Origin: an uncultured Bacteroidota bacterium
GTDB lineage: Bacteria; Bacteroidota; Bacteroidia; Flavobacteriales; Flavobacteriaceae
Assembly (NCBI GenBank): GCA_902614065.1
Contig: CACMJT010000006.1
Span: 28,322 to 92,321, forward strand
Reading direction: 5' to 3'
DNA length: 64,000 nucleotides
Shown here: positions 1-8,117 of the stretch, in pieces
How positions within the stretch are numbered: position 1 is the stretch's first letter
How the letters are laid out: each line of letters begins with the position of its first letter
Position numbers and translations under genes: made by a program
Notes under the pieces: generated by a model
What the model was told of the DNA's origin: nothing
Database searches by the model: none
The model's input: only the letters and a program-made list of their open reading frames with translations

Positions 1-558
1 AATTTAGGCTGTTATGGTGACGGTGGAGCTATGTTCACCAATGATGACAATCTCGCAGAAAAAATGAAAATGATTGCAAATCATGGTCAAAACAAAAGGT
101 ATTATCACAAGGTTACGGGTTGTAATTCGAGACTTGATTCCATCCAAGCTGCAATACTAAATGTGAAATTAAAATACCTGGATCAGTACAATTCAAACAG
201 GGAAAAAATGGCCAAAACTTATGATATTGGTTTTGGTGATGTAGAACATTTAAGTATACCTTTTAGATCACCAAACTCAACTCATGTATTTCACCAATAT
301 ACATTAAAAACCTCTACTGATTACAGAGATAAATTGATAAAATATCTAACAGAAAAAGAAATTCCTGCTATGATTTATTATCCAGTTCCGCTCTACAGGC
401 AAGAAGCATTTTCAAGCTATGTCCCTGAAAATTTTTCCTTAGATAATATTGAGAAACTATGCAACTCTGTTTTCTCACTTCCAATTCATTCAGAAAAGGA
501 AAATTCTCAACAGGAGAAGATAATTGAAGCGGTAAGATCTTTTTTTAATTCAATTTAA
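1..558 (+). CDS. DegT/DnrJ/EryC1 aminotransferase, WbpE-like (5' truncated by window)
   Basis: This is the C-terminal 185 codons of a PLP-dependent sugar aminotransferase. The reading frame is open from base 1 (NLGCYGDGGAMFTNDD), so the listed ATG at 31 is internal. The PLP lysine of this family normally sits just before 'NLG', so it should lie one codon or so outside the window. 'HGQNKRYYH' and 'NSRLDSIQAAIL' are typical of WbpE-type enzymes, which aminate C3 of UDP-2-acetamido-3-oxo-glucuronate. That fits the WlbA-like dehydrogenase (11957) and WbpI-like epimerase (12928) in the operon on the other side of rfbABCD. It could instead serve another 3- or 4-amino sugar. Family call is sure; substrate is inferred. 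Confidence 0.88.
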   Translation, partial: NLGCYGDGGAMFTNDDNLAEKMKMIANHGQNKRYYHKVTGCNSRLDSIQAAILNVKLKYLDQYNSNREKMAKTYDIGFGDVEHLSIPFRSPNSTHVFHQYTLKTSTDYRDKLIKYLTEKEIPAMIYYPVPLYRQEAFSSYVPENFSLDNIEKLCNSVFSLPIHSEKENSQQEKIIEAVRSFFNSI

Positions 559-559
559 G

Positions 560-1180
560 CTGAGAAAATTTAAAAAATACGGTTTAGTTTTTACGTTTAT
601 TTTTTTCGCAATTGAACTGTACCCTCAGTTAGAAGCTAAAGCAAATGTATTGACATCATTAGGTTTGATACCAAATGTTGGAGTCGAGATTCAAACTGGT
701 CAAAAAAACAGCTTACAGTTGGATGTTCTAGCATCTTTTTGGAATAAATTAAATAATTCTAAAACTCCACTACATATTAACCAAACATTTTTAGAATACA
801 GATTTTATAAAAGAAATGATTTAAGTGGGGTTTTTATTGGCCCTCACATTGGATATGGAATGTTTACTTTAAAAAAACCAAATTTTGCCATAATATATGA
901 CCCCTATGGTGGTGGAAATTACGATAATGATACGTATCAATCTGGAAGAGTTGCCTTTTATGGATTAACCATTGGATATAAAAAAAGACTTAGTCAGAGA
1001 ATATCTTTGGAAGCTTTTATTGGAGGTGGATATTCGATGTCAAACTATAAGGCATATAGAGAGGACAACAGAATTGATATTACGGATAATTGGAGAACCT
1101 TTAACAGAAGCGGGGAGTTTGTAGCCTACAGGGGAGGTCTAATGATAAATTATAATTTTAACCCTTACAAAAACAAATAA
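560..1180 (+). CDS. DUF3575-like outer-membrane beta-barrel protein, probable CTG start
   Basis: The tracked ORF begins at a TTG (650), but the same frame is open upstream and encodes a clear signal peptide: LRKFKKYGLVFTFIFFAIEL...EAKA, with an AxA cleavage site. There is no ATG, GTG or TTG before that signal. The best start is CTG at 560, one base after the stop of the preceding aminotransferase, which suggests translational coupling. The mature part (about 178 aa) has repeated amphipathic strands, 'FIGPHIGYGMF', 'YGLTIGYKKRL' and 'SLEAFIGGGYSMSNY', resembling DUF3575 barrels of Bacteroidota. Function of that family is unknown. An AUU at 548 is a less likely start. Confidence 0.6.
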   Translation: MRKFKKYGLVFTFIFFAIELYPQLEAKANVLTSLGLIPNVGVEIQTGQKNSLQLDVLASFWNKLNNSKTPLHINQTFLEYRFYKRNDLSGVFIGPHIGYGMFTLKKPNFAIIYDPYGGGNYDNDTYQSGRVAFYGLTIGYKKRLSQRISLEAFIGGGYSMSNYKAYREDNRIDITDNWRTFNRSGEFVAYRGGLMINYNFNPYKNK

Positions 1181-1192
1181 TATTACTATTTT

Positions 1193-2167
1193 TTATTTTT
1201 TAAACCAGTTGATGGTTCTTTTAATTCCCTCTTCAAATTTCATTTTTGGTGACCAATCGAGTTCGGATCGTATTTTACTTGAATCAATTGAATACCTAAA
1301 ATCATGACCCTTTCTATCATCTACAAAAGATATTAGATTATTATAATTGAAATCATTTGGATATAAATCAACATACATTTCTATAATTTTATAAACTAAA
1401 TCTAAATTTGATATTTCATATCCACCACCGATATTATATGTTTCCCCAACACGTCCATTATTAAAAATCTTTTCAATTGCCAAAACATGATCGTTTACAT
1501 ATAACCAATCTCGGATATTTTTACCCTTTCCATAAATTGGAATAGGCCTTCTCTCGATTAGTGATTTTATAACAGTTGGTATGAATTTCTCTTCATTTTG
1601 ATATGGTCCATAATTGTTAGAGCAATTAGATATAACTACTGGCAGATTATGAGTATTAAAATAAGATCTTACAAAATGATCGGAAGATGCTTTTGATGCT
1701 GAATAAGGCGACTTAGGATCATACTTTGTAGTTTCTTTAAAAGATCCATTTAAGCCCAACGATCCGTACACTTCGTCAGTAGAAATGTGATAAAATAAAT
1801 GATCTCTTTTTCCAATCCAATTATTTTTAGCTGCATTTAATAAGTTAACAGTGCCAATTACATTAGTTAAAGCAAAATCAATAGAGTTATCAATTGATCT
1901 GTCAACATGCGACTCAGCAGCCAAATGTATTACATGAGTTATATCGTATTTTTTAAAAACATCATCAACATCTTCAGCATTATTGATATTAATTTTTAAA
2001 AATTTATAATTATCGAAAGATTCAATATCAACGATGTTTTTTGGTTCTGCAGCATACGTTAAACAATCAAGGTTGATTATCTGATGTTCTGAGTATTCTT
2101 TCACGAAGTGTTTAACGACGTGTGCCCCAATGAATCCAGCTCCACCTGTTATTAAAATTTTCTTCAT
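1193..2167 (-). CDS. rfbB: dTDP-glucose 4,6-dehydratase
   Basis: Second step of dTDP-L-rhamnose synthesis: converts dTDP-glucose to dTDP-4-keto-6-deoxyglucose in the cytoplasm. Short-chain dehydrogenase fold with an NAD-binding GGAGFIG near residue 8, the 'HLAAESHVDRSI' stretch typical of RfbB, catalytic YSASK near residue 155, and 'ISNCSNNYGPYQ'. Length (324 aa) is slightly short of the usual 340-360. It is last in the minus-strand set rfbA-rfbC-rfbD-rfbB; its start abuts the rfbD stop, so the four are surely co-transcribed. It faces the DUF3575-like gene, with 12 bp between stops. Confidence 0.96.
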   Translation of the reverse strand: MKKILITGGAGFIGAHVVKHFVKEYSEHQIINLDCLTYAAEPKNIVDIESFDNYKFLKININNAEDVDDVFKKYDITHVIHLAAESHVDRSIDNSIDFALTNVIGTVNLLNAAKNNWIGKRDHLFYHISTDEVYGSLGLNGSFKETTKYDPKSPYSASKASSDHFVRSYFNTHNLPVVISNCSNNYGPYQNEEKFIPTVIKSLIERRPIPIYGKGKNIRDWLYVNDHVLAIEKIFNNGRVGETYNIGGGYEISNLDLVYKIIEMYVDLYPNDFNYNNLISFVDDRKGHDFRYSIDSSKIRSELDWSPKMKFEEGIKRTINWFKK

Positions 2168-3018
2168 TAAATATTTTTAAGAAATTTCATTAGAGATTCT
2201 TTCCAATAGGGTATTTTTAAATTAAACGCCGATATTATTTTTGTTTTATCAGTAATTGCAAATTTAGGTCTTTTAGACAATTGATTAATTTCATTTGTCT
2301 TAATTTCTTCTAAATTGCATTTAATGTTAGCCTCTTTTAATATAACTTTTGCAAATTCAAACCATGATGTATAGCCAAGGTTTGAAAAATTATAAATTTT
2401 AGATTCTTTATCAAATCTTTCTTTGGATTTTATAATTTCTATTATAGCATTGGCTAAATCGTTAGCATTAGTTGGACACCCGTATTGATCTCCAACAATT
2501 TTTAATAAATCCTTACTTTTTGATTTTTCAATAATAGTTTTTACAAAATTTCTACCAAATGATGAATAAAGCCATGATGTTCTAATGACAATTGATTCCG
2601 AAATTGAATTTTCTATATGTTTTTCACCATTTAACTTTGAAACCCCGTAGTAATTTTGGGGATTAACATGCTCATATTCCGAAATTGCTGATTTATTAAT
2701 TCCATTATATACATAGTCTGTTGATATATGAATCAATCTTAGTTTGTAAGTTTCAGAAATCTCGACTAAATTTTTAATAGCATTGCTGTTTAATGCATCA
2801 GCTTTTTCCTTTTCGATTTCAGCACCATCAACATCAGTGTAGGCTGCGCAGTTAACAATACAGTTTATGTCTTGGTTTATAATTACTGATTCAATTTTTT
2901 CTTTTTTAGTTATATCTAAGCTATTAATATCAGTAAAGATAAATTGAGAATTATTTTTTATGATAGATTGAATTGTTTTACCCAACTGTCCATTTGACCC
3001 AGTAACAAGTGTTATCAT
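2167..3018 (-). CDS. rfbD: dTDP-4-dehydrorhamnose reductase
   Basis: Last step of dTDP-L-rhamnose synthesis, NAD(P)H-dependent reduction of dTDP-4-keto-rhamnose. The protein (283 aa, normal length) opens with [16 protein letters not shown], a GxxGxxG nucleotide-binding motif, and carries 'NCAAYTDVDGAE', 'STDYVYNG' and the catalytic YGVSK typical of RfbD. Its start overlaps the rfbC end by 4 bp. Together with rfbA, rfbC and rfbB it supplies rhamnose for the surface polysaccharide made from the divergent operon. Confidence 0.95.
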   Translation of the reverse strand: MITLVTGSNGQLGKTIQSIIKNNSQFIFTDINSLDITKKEKIESVIINQDINCIVNCAAYTDVDGAEIEKEKADALNSNAIKNLVEISETYKLRLIHISTDYVYNGINKSAISEYEHVNPQNYYGVSKLNGEKHIENSISESIVIRTSWLYSSFGRNFVKTIIEKSKSKDLLKIVGDQYGCPTNANDLANAIIEIIKSKERFDKESKIYNFSNLGYTSWFEFAKVILKEANIKCNLEEIKTNEINQLSKRPKFAITDKTKIISAFNLKIPYWKESLMKFLKNI

Positions 3019-3575
3019 CGATGAAATCTAAATTTTGGTGATTCCTCTAGATTCGGAGAAATAGAATCTTTTTTACTCCTAATAATTTTATCACAATAAG
3101 CTTGCAGATCAAAATTAAGTTTTGGATCAAGTGAATTTATTCCGTGATCACAATCCTTACTGTAATAATTATCTACTTGATAATGAACTTCTGCACTATC
3201 ACTTAATACCAAAAAACCGTGAGCAAACCCTTTAGGAACTAATAATTGGTAATGGTTTATATCATTTAAAATAATTTGTATTCCTTTTCCGTATGTCTTT
3301 GATCCCTGTCTAATATCAACAATCAAATCTAAAATTTCACCTTTGTAAACGCTAACTAGTTTTGTTTGAGCATAGGGATATGTTTGAAAATGAAGCCCTC
3401 TCAAAACACCTTTTTTACTTTTTGATAAATTGCTTTGACAAAAATTAAATTTTGCATTTAAGAAATCTTCTAGAAGATCTTTTCTAAAAATTTCTGCAAA
3501 AAATCCTCTTTCGTCTTTTATGATTTTCGGCTTGCAGAGTATAGGGCCTTCAATGTCAAATTTTTTAAATTCCAT
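3015..3575 (-). CDS. rfbC: dTDP-4-dehydrorhamnose 3,5-epimerase
   Basis: Cupin-fold epimerase acting at C3 and C5 of dTDP-4-keto-6-deoxyglucose. 186 aa, the usual size. Diagnostic stretches are '[13 protein letters not shown]', '[18 protein letters not shown]' with the catalytic His, and '[14 protein letters not shown]'. It overlaps rfbA by 11 bp and rfbD by 4 bp, so expression is coupled. Confidence 0.96.
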   Translation of the reverse strand: MEFKKFDIEGPILCKPKIIKDERGFFAEIFRKDLLEDFLNAKFNFCQSNLSKSKKGVLRGLHFQTYPYAQTKLVSVYKGEILDLIVDIRQGSKTYGKGIQIILNDINHYQLLVPKGFAHGFLVLSDSAEVHYQVDNYYSKDCDHGINSLDPKLNFDLQAYCDKIIRSKKDSISPNLEESPKFRFHR

Positions 3576-4440
3576 TTAAGATACCTTCTAAATAACTTCC
3601 ATATTGGTTTTTACCAATTGATTTAATTAATTCTCCAAATTGCTGACGATTTATATAACCCAATTTAAATGCAATTTCTTCTATACAAGCAATTTTAAGT
3701 CCTGTTCTTTTTTCAATTGTATGGATAAAATTAGAAGCTTCAAGCATAGACTCGTGAGTTCCTGAATCCAGCCATGTAAAGCTTTTGTCTAATAGTTCAA
3801 CCTTTAATTCTTCTTTTTTTAGATACTCTGTATTTATGGACGTTATTTCAAGTTCACCCCTTTGACTTGGTTTTGTTTTTTTTGCTATTTCTACAACGTT
3901 CGGAGGGTAAAAATATAATCCAACAACTGCATAATTACTCTTTGGTTTTAAAGGCTTTTCCTTAATTGAAATTACATTATCATCTTTATATTCCACAACC
4001 CCATATCTTGAGGGATTTTTTACATAAAAGCCAAAAACTTTAGCTTTTTTGTTTTTGATTAATTCTGAAACACTATTTTGAAGAATTTTAGTAAAACCGC
4101 TACCATAAAAAATATTGTCACCAAGGATCAAACAGACAGGTTTATTCCCAACAAATTTTTCACCAATAATAAATGCCTCAGCTATACCCTTTGGTTTTTT
4201 CTGTTCAGCGTATTGCAATTTAATCCCAATGCTTGATCCTGTTCCAAGAAGTCTTTTGAAATTTGGTAAATCTCTAGGGGTTGAAATAATTAAAATTTCC
4301 TTTATACCTGCAAGCATCAAGACTGACAATGGATAGTAAATCATTGGCTTATCATGAATAGCTAATAATTGTTTAGATTGTCCTTTTGTAAGTGGATACA
4401 ATCGAGTACCACTACCACCTGCTAGTATAATGCCTTTCAT
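3565..4440 (-). CDS. rfbA: glucose-1-phosphate thymidylyltransferase
   Basis: First step of dTDP-rhamnose synthesis, dTTP + glucose-1-phosphate. The start is placed at the ATG giving [26 protein letters not shown], the conserved N-terminal nucleotide-binding signature. The tracked ORF adds six residues that the family lacks. Further signatures are '[13 protein letters not shown]', 'EKP' and '[14 protein letters not shown]'. 291 aa is normal. It is first in the minus-strand rfb set and is divergent from the winged-helix regulator at 4522; the 81-bp gap carries the AGTA-N7-TACT repeats. Confidence 0.96.
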   Translation of the reverse strand: MKGIILAGGSGTRLYPLTKGQSKQLLAIHDKPMIYYPLSVLMLAGIKEILIISTPRDLPNFKRLLGTGSSIGIKLQYAEQKKPKGIAEAFIIGEKFVGNKPVCLILGDNIFYGSGFTKILQNSVSELIKNKKAKVFGFYVKNPSRYGVVEYKDDNVISIKEKPLKPKSNYAVVGLYFYPPNVVEIAKKTKPSQRGELEITSINTEYLKKEELKVELLDKSFTWLDSGTHESMLEASNFIHTIEKRTGLKIACIEEIAFKLGYINRQQFGELIKSIGKNQYGSYLEGILNGI

Positions 4441-4477
4441 TATTGCTAATTTATCCATTTTAAATAAAATATCACTA

Positions 4478-4517
4478 AGTACTTTTATTACTCAATTTTT
4501 TTAGTACTTTTGTTACT
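4478..4517. promoter_or_regulatory. Direct repeat of a dyad, AGTACTTTT(A/G)TTACT x2; candidate operator
   Basis: Two 15-bp copies with one mismatch sit at 4478-4492 and 4503-4517, 25 bp apart. Each is itself an inverted repeat, AGTA-N7-TACT. The second copy covers the -7 promoter box of the regulator gene (TACTTTTG, 4505-4512). Position and symmetry suggest a binding site, possibly autoregulatory, between divergent rfbA and the polysaccharide operon. The binding protein is inferred only from position. Confidence 0.5.
4505..4512 (+). promoter_or_regulatory. Bacteroidota -7 box TACTTTTG upstream of the polysaccharide operon
   Basis: Exact match to TAnnTTTG, ending 9 bp before the regulator ATG. 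No convincing -33 TTTG was seen at the usual spacing. If used, the leader would be only a few bases long. Confidence 0.5.
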
Positions 4518-4521
4518 TGTT

Positions 4522-5025
4522 ATGTTAGAGGCTTTAATTACATCAAAGACAAGATTAAGAATGCTTATAAAGTTTTTTATAGGCGCCTCAAACAAAGGTT
4601 ATTTAAACGGTCTAGCTACAGAATTTAATGAGTCAACAAACTCTATAAGAAAGGAACTAAATAATTTATCAGAATCAGGATACCTACTAAAACAAAAAAA
4701 AGACAATAAAATTATATACCAAGCCAACAAGATACACCCCATGTTTAAAGTATTACAAAAAATAGTAAGACAACATTTGGGAATTGAGGATATTGTTGAA
4801 ACAATTATTTCAAGAATTGGAGAAGTTCATAAAATTGTGCTTATCGGTGATTACGCTAAAGGCTTAGATACTGGTACGATTAGTATCATTATAATTGGAA
4901 AAGAAATAGATGATAAATACTTAAAAAACCTTAAAGTTAAAATTAGAGATAAAATTAAAAGAGACGTTGTATTTGAATTGAATACTGAAATACCCAAAAA
5001 AAACATAATTCTTTATCAAAAATAA
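4522..5025 (+). CDS. Winged-helix regulator fused to a degenerate nucleotidyltransferase-like domain
   Basis: 167 aa from the ATG giving MLEALITSKTRLRMLIKFF; the tracked TTG start lies inside the promoter. Residues 1 to about 85 form an ArsR-like winged helix ('LATEFNESTNSIRKELNNLSESGYL'). The C-terminal half has 'KIVLIGDYAKGLDTGTISIIIIG', which resembles the GSxxxG...DxD core of MNT-type nucleotidyltransferases, but the catalytic acidic pair is not evident, so it is probably a non-catalytic sensor or dimer domain. The gene directly precedes the NusG paralogue with no gap. It probably controls transcription of the operon; ligand and target are unknown. Confidence 0.75.
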   Translation: MLEALITSKTRLRMLIKFFIGASNKGYLNGLATEFNESTNSIRKELNNLSESGYLLKQKKDNKIIYQANKIHPMFKVLQKIVRQHLGIEDIVETIISRIGEVHKIVLIGDYAKGLDTGTISIIIIGKEIDDKYLKNLKVKIRDKIKRDVVFELNTEIPKKNIILYQK

Positions 5026-5469
5026 ATGAACTGGTACGTTTTACATACTAAGCCAAGACACGAAAAAAAGGTAGAAAAAGATCTATTAGACATTGGTATT
5101 AATGCATACTGTCCAACGCGCACAGAGTATAGGGTTTGGAGTGATAGAAAGAAAAAAATTGAAAAACCTGTTTTATCATCAATGGTGCTTGTAAGAATAG
5201 GTGAAAAAGAATTAAATAAAGTTTTCTATTCAAAAAGTGTTTTAAGATATATGTTTTGGTTAGGTAAAAGATCGATTGTCAGAGATTTTGAAGTTAAAAT
5301 TTTAAAACAAAATTTATCAAAAAATAATATTAAAGATCCAAAAGTTGGTTCAACAATTGGCATTACGAGTTTTGGTGATAGATTAGGTACAATTGATAAA
5401 ATATCAAAAAATAAAATCTGGGTTAGTTTGAAGGACTTGGGTTACAAATTAATGCTGGAAACAGCATAA
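5026..5469 (+). CDS. UpxY/RfaH-type NusG paralogue (transcription antiterminator)
   Basis: 147 aa, starting immediately after the stop of the regulator. The NGN domain is evident from 'MNWYVLHTKPRHEKKVEKDL', 'CPTRTEYRVWSDRKKKIEKPVLSSMVLV' and 'VLRYMFWLGKRSIVRDFEV'. A short C-terminal KOW-like segment follows ('VGSTIGITSFGDRLGTIDKISKNKIWVSL'). NusG paralogues at the head of capsule operons let RNA polymerase read through long, poorly translated clusters, as shown for UpxY in Bacteroides fragilis. The 25 kb of same-strand genes that follow fits that role. Confidence 0.85.
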   Translation: MNWYVLHTKPRHEKKVEKDLLDIGINAYCPTRTEYRVWSDRKKKIEKPVLSSMVLVRIGEKELNKVFYSKSVLRYMFWLGKRSIVRDFEVKILKQNLSKNNIKDPKVGSTIGITSFGDRLGTIDKISKNKIWVSLKDLGYKLMLETA

Positions 5470-5491
5470 GTTAAATTAAAATTAAAGCCAT

Positions 5492-5516
5492 GTGTATTTT
5501 ACAATGTAACTTACAC
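5492..5516. promoter_or_regulatory. 25-bp near-perfect dyad between the NusG paralogue and metK
   Basis: GTGTA-TT-TTACA-A-TGTAA-CT-TACAC: 10 of 12 half-site pairs are complementary around an A at 5504. It lies 17 bp before the metK ATG. It could be a repressor site or an RNA hairpin in the operon leader. It is too small to be a known SAM riboswitch. Confidence 0.45.
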
Positions 5517-5533
5517 TAGCGAAGCTATTAAAT

Positions 5534-6796
5534 ATGTCTTATATTTTTACATCAGAATCGGTTAGTGAAGGGCATCCAGACAAAATTGCAGATCAGATTA
5601 GTGATGCAATTTTAGATGCCTTTTTAGTGCTTGATAAAAATTCTAAAGTTGCTTGTGAAGTTATGGTCACGACTGGACAAGTTATAATTTCTGGTGAGGT
5701 TAGTTCACAAGCCTATGTCGATATTGAAAAAGTTGTTCGAGAACAGATTAAAAATATTGGTTACGATAAGAGTGAACTTAAATTTGATTATAAATCTTGT
5801 GGGATTCTAACTTACATAAATGAACAGTCTCCGGACATTGCGATTGGCATTGAGACTAAAGAACCAAAATTACAAGGAGCTGGTGACCAAGGTATTATGT
5901 TCGGTTACGCTGTTAATGAAACAAAAGAATATATTCCCATGACCTTAGATTTATCACACAAAATATTGGCTGAGTTAGCTTTGATTAGAAAAGACGGAAA
6001 TACTATGTCATACTTAAGACCAGATTCAAAGTGTCAAGTAACTATCCAATACGATAAACAGAATAGACCAAAAAAAATAATATCGATTGTTTTGTCCACT
6101 CAACATGAAGATTTTGATAGCGATGAAAATATGCTTAAAAAAATAAAGGATGATATCAAAAAAATATTAATACCAAGGATAAAAAAATATAATTTACAAT
6201 ACTCACAGCTTCTTTCTGATGATGGCATAAAATATTTTATCAATCCAACTGGAAAATTTGTTGTAGGAGGACCATATGGTGATACGGGTTTGACTGGAAG
6301 AAAAATTATAGTTGACACATATGGTGGAAAAGGAGGTCATGGTGGAGGGGCTTTCTCGGGTAAGGATCCGAGTAAAGTTGACAGAAGTGCTGCTTATGCA
6401 GCTCGACATTTGGCAAAAAATATTGTGGCGGCAGGAATTGCTTCTGAATGTTTGATTCAAATAAGCTATGCGATTGGAAAATCTAAACCACTCAGCATAT
6501 ACACTAATACGTATGGTACTAGTAATTTAACAATCTCCGACGACAAAATTTCATTAATTTTAAAAGATAAAATTGACCTAACACCATATGGAATAATCGA
6601 AAGATTGAAATTAAAATCACCCATATACACCGAAACTGCAGCTTATGGACATTTTGGAAGAAAGCCAAATAAGCTAATTAAAGATTATTCATTTATTCAC
6701 AAAAACTTTAATAAAATAAATACAGAATTATTCACATGGGAAAAGTTAGATTATGTAGATTTGCTAACTCAAATTTTTAAAAAATTCTACAGATGA
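5534..6796 (+). CDS. metK: S-adenosylmethionine synthetase
   Basis: Makes SAM from methionine and ATP in the cytoplasm. 420 aa, normal for the Bacteroidota form. Signatures are [25 protein letters not shown] at the N terminus, '[12 protein letters not shown]' near residue 116, '[20 protein letters not shown]' and '[22 protein letters not shown]'; the ATP- and methionine-site residues appear intact. It overlaps ahcY by 4 bp (ATGA). Its place inside a polysaccharide operon is unusual. It may be the only chromosomal copy brought here by rearrangement, or a dedicated copy supporting methylation. Confidence 0.97.
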   Translation: MSYIFTSESVSEGHPDKIADQISDAILDAFLVLDKNSKVACEVMVTTGQVIISGEVSSQAYVDIEKVVREQIKNIGYDKSELKFDYKSCGILTYINEQSPDIAIGIETKEPKLQGAGDQGIMFGYAVNETKEYIPMTLDLSHKILAELALIRKDGNTMSYLRPDSKCQVTIQYDKQNRPKKIISIVLSTQHEDFDSDENMLKKIKDDIKKILIPRIKKYNLQYSQLLSDDGIKYFINPTGKFVVGGPYGDTGLTGRKIIVDTYGGKGGHGGGAFSGKDPSKVDRSAAYAARHLAKNIVAAGIASECLIQISYAIGKSKPLSIYTNTYGTSNLTISDDKISLILKDKIDLTPYGIIERLKLKSPIYTETAAYGHFGRKPNKLIKDYSFIHKNFNKINTELFTWEKLDYVDLLTQIFKKFYR

Positions 6797-8115
6797 AAAG
6801 TAAATTAAAAATAGAAACCTTACCTGAGTATAAAATAAAAGATATAGGATTGGCAGAGTGGGGACGAAATGAAATAAAACTGGCCGAATCAGAAATGCCT
6901 GGATTAATGGCCCTAAGACAAGAATATTCAAAATCAAAGCCATTAATGGGTGCAAGAATAGCTGGATGCCTGCATATGACTATACAGACTGCTGTTTTGA
7001 TAGAAACATTAGTTGAACTTGGTGCAGATGTTAGGTGGAGTTCATGTAATATTTTTTCCACTCAGGATCACGCTGCAGCGGCAATTGCAAAATCTGGTAT
7101 TCCAGTATTTGCCTGGAAGGGAATGAGTGAAGAAGAATTTAATTGGTGTATAGAGCAAACTCTTTTTTTTGGTGATGAAAAAAAACCACTTAATATGATT
7201 TTAGATGATGGAGGTGATTTAACAAATTTAGTCCTCGATAATTATCCAGAGTTAGCTAACAACATTAAAGGGATAACCGAAGAAACAACGACTGGTGTTT
7301 TGAGACTTCATGAAAGACAAAAAAAAGGTACTTTAATTCTGCCTGCAATTAATGTCAATGACTCTGTTACCAAGGCAAAGTTTGATAATAAGTTTGGCTG
7401 TAGAGAATCAGCTGTTGATGCAGTTAGAAGGGCAACAGACCTGATGTTAGCTGGAAAAAAAGTTGTAGTTTGTGGATATGGAGATGTGGGCAAGGGAACA
7501 GCAGCATCTTTTGCAGCTGCAAAGTGTATCGTAACTATTACGGAAATTGATCCAATTTGTGCATTACAAGCTGCTATGGATGGCTTTCAGGTAAAAAAAC
7601 TTGATAATATAATTTCTGAAATGGATATAATTGTTACTGCAACTGGTAACAAGAATATTGTTACAAAAAGACACTTTATAAAAATGAAGGATAAAGCCGT
7701 TGTTTGTAATATCGGTCATTTTGATAACGAGATTGACATGGAATGGCTAGATTCAAATCATGGACATACGAAATTGGAAATTAAACCTCAGGTAGATAAG
7801 TATGAAATTTTTGAAAAGGATATTATAATTCTTGCTGAGGGTAGGTTAGTTAACCTAGGTTGTGCTACTGGACACCCAAGCTTTGTCATGAGTAATTCCT
7901 TTACTAATCAGGTTTTGGCACAAATAGAACTTTGGACTAATAAATATCATTATGAAAATAAAGTTTACACATTACCTAAGAAACTTGATGAAAAAGTCGC
8001 CTATTTACATCTCAAAGCTTTAGACATTGAGCTTGAAAAATTAACAGATGATCAGGCAAAATATATCAATGTAAATATATCGGGTCCTTTCAAGTCTGAC
8101 AATTATAAATATTAA
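6793..8115 (+). CDS. ahcY: Adenosylhomocysteinase
   Basis: Splits S-adenosylhomocysteine into adenosine and homocysteine, relieving product inhibition of methyltransferases. 440 aa. Visible signatures are '[16 protein letters not shown]', '[17 protein letters not shown]', NAD-binding '[14 protein letters not shown]' near residue 230, '[24 protein letters not shown]' and the C-terminal [10 protein letters not shown] typical of the enzyme. It is translationally coupled to metK, so SAM synthesis and SAH recycling are paired at the front of the operon. No methyltransferase is recognisable in the operon. Confidence 0.97.
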   Translation: MKSKLKIETLPEYKIKDIGLAEWGRNEIKLAESEMPGLMALRQEYSKSKPLMGARIAGCLHMTIQTAVLIETLVELGADVRWSSCNIFSTQDHAAAAIAKSGIPVFAWKGMSEEEFNWCIEQTLFFGDEKKPLNMILDDGGDLTNLVLDNYPELANNIKGITEETTTGVLRLHERQKKGTLILPAINVNDSVTKAKFDNKFGCRESAVDAVRRATDLMLAGKKVVVCGYGDVGKGTAASFAAAKCIVTITEIDPICALQAAMDGFQVKKLDNIISEMDIIVTATGNKNIVTKRHFIKMKDKAVVCNIGHFDNEIDMEWLDSNHGHTKLEIKPQVDKYEIFEKDIIILAEGRLVNLGCATGHPSFVMSNSFTNQVLAQIELWTNKYHYENKVYTLPKKLDEKVAYLHLKALDIELEKLTDDQAKYINVNISGPFKSDNYKY

Positions 8116-8117
8116 TA

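Noticed and set aside
4115-4336. 73-aa plus-strand ORF inside rfbA
   Set aside because: Shadow of the rfbA reading frame; its residues reflect the reverse complement of conserved rfbA motifs.
5470-5533. SAM riboswitch upstream of metK
   Set aside because: The whole gap is 64 bp and contains only one dyad; known SAM riboswitch classes need more paired elements, and their core motifs are not visible.
6764-7061. Antisense ORFs opposite ahcY and metK (6764-6955, 6777-7061, 6203-6460 and others)
   Set aside because: They lie fully inside strongly conserved genes on the other strand and show no domain or signal; typical shadow frames.
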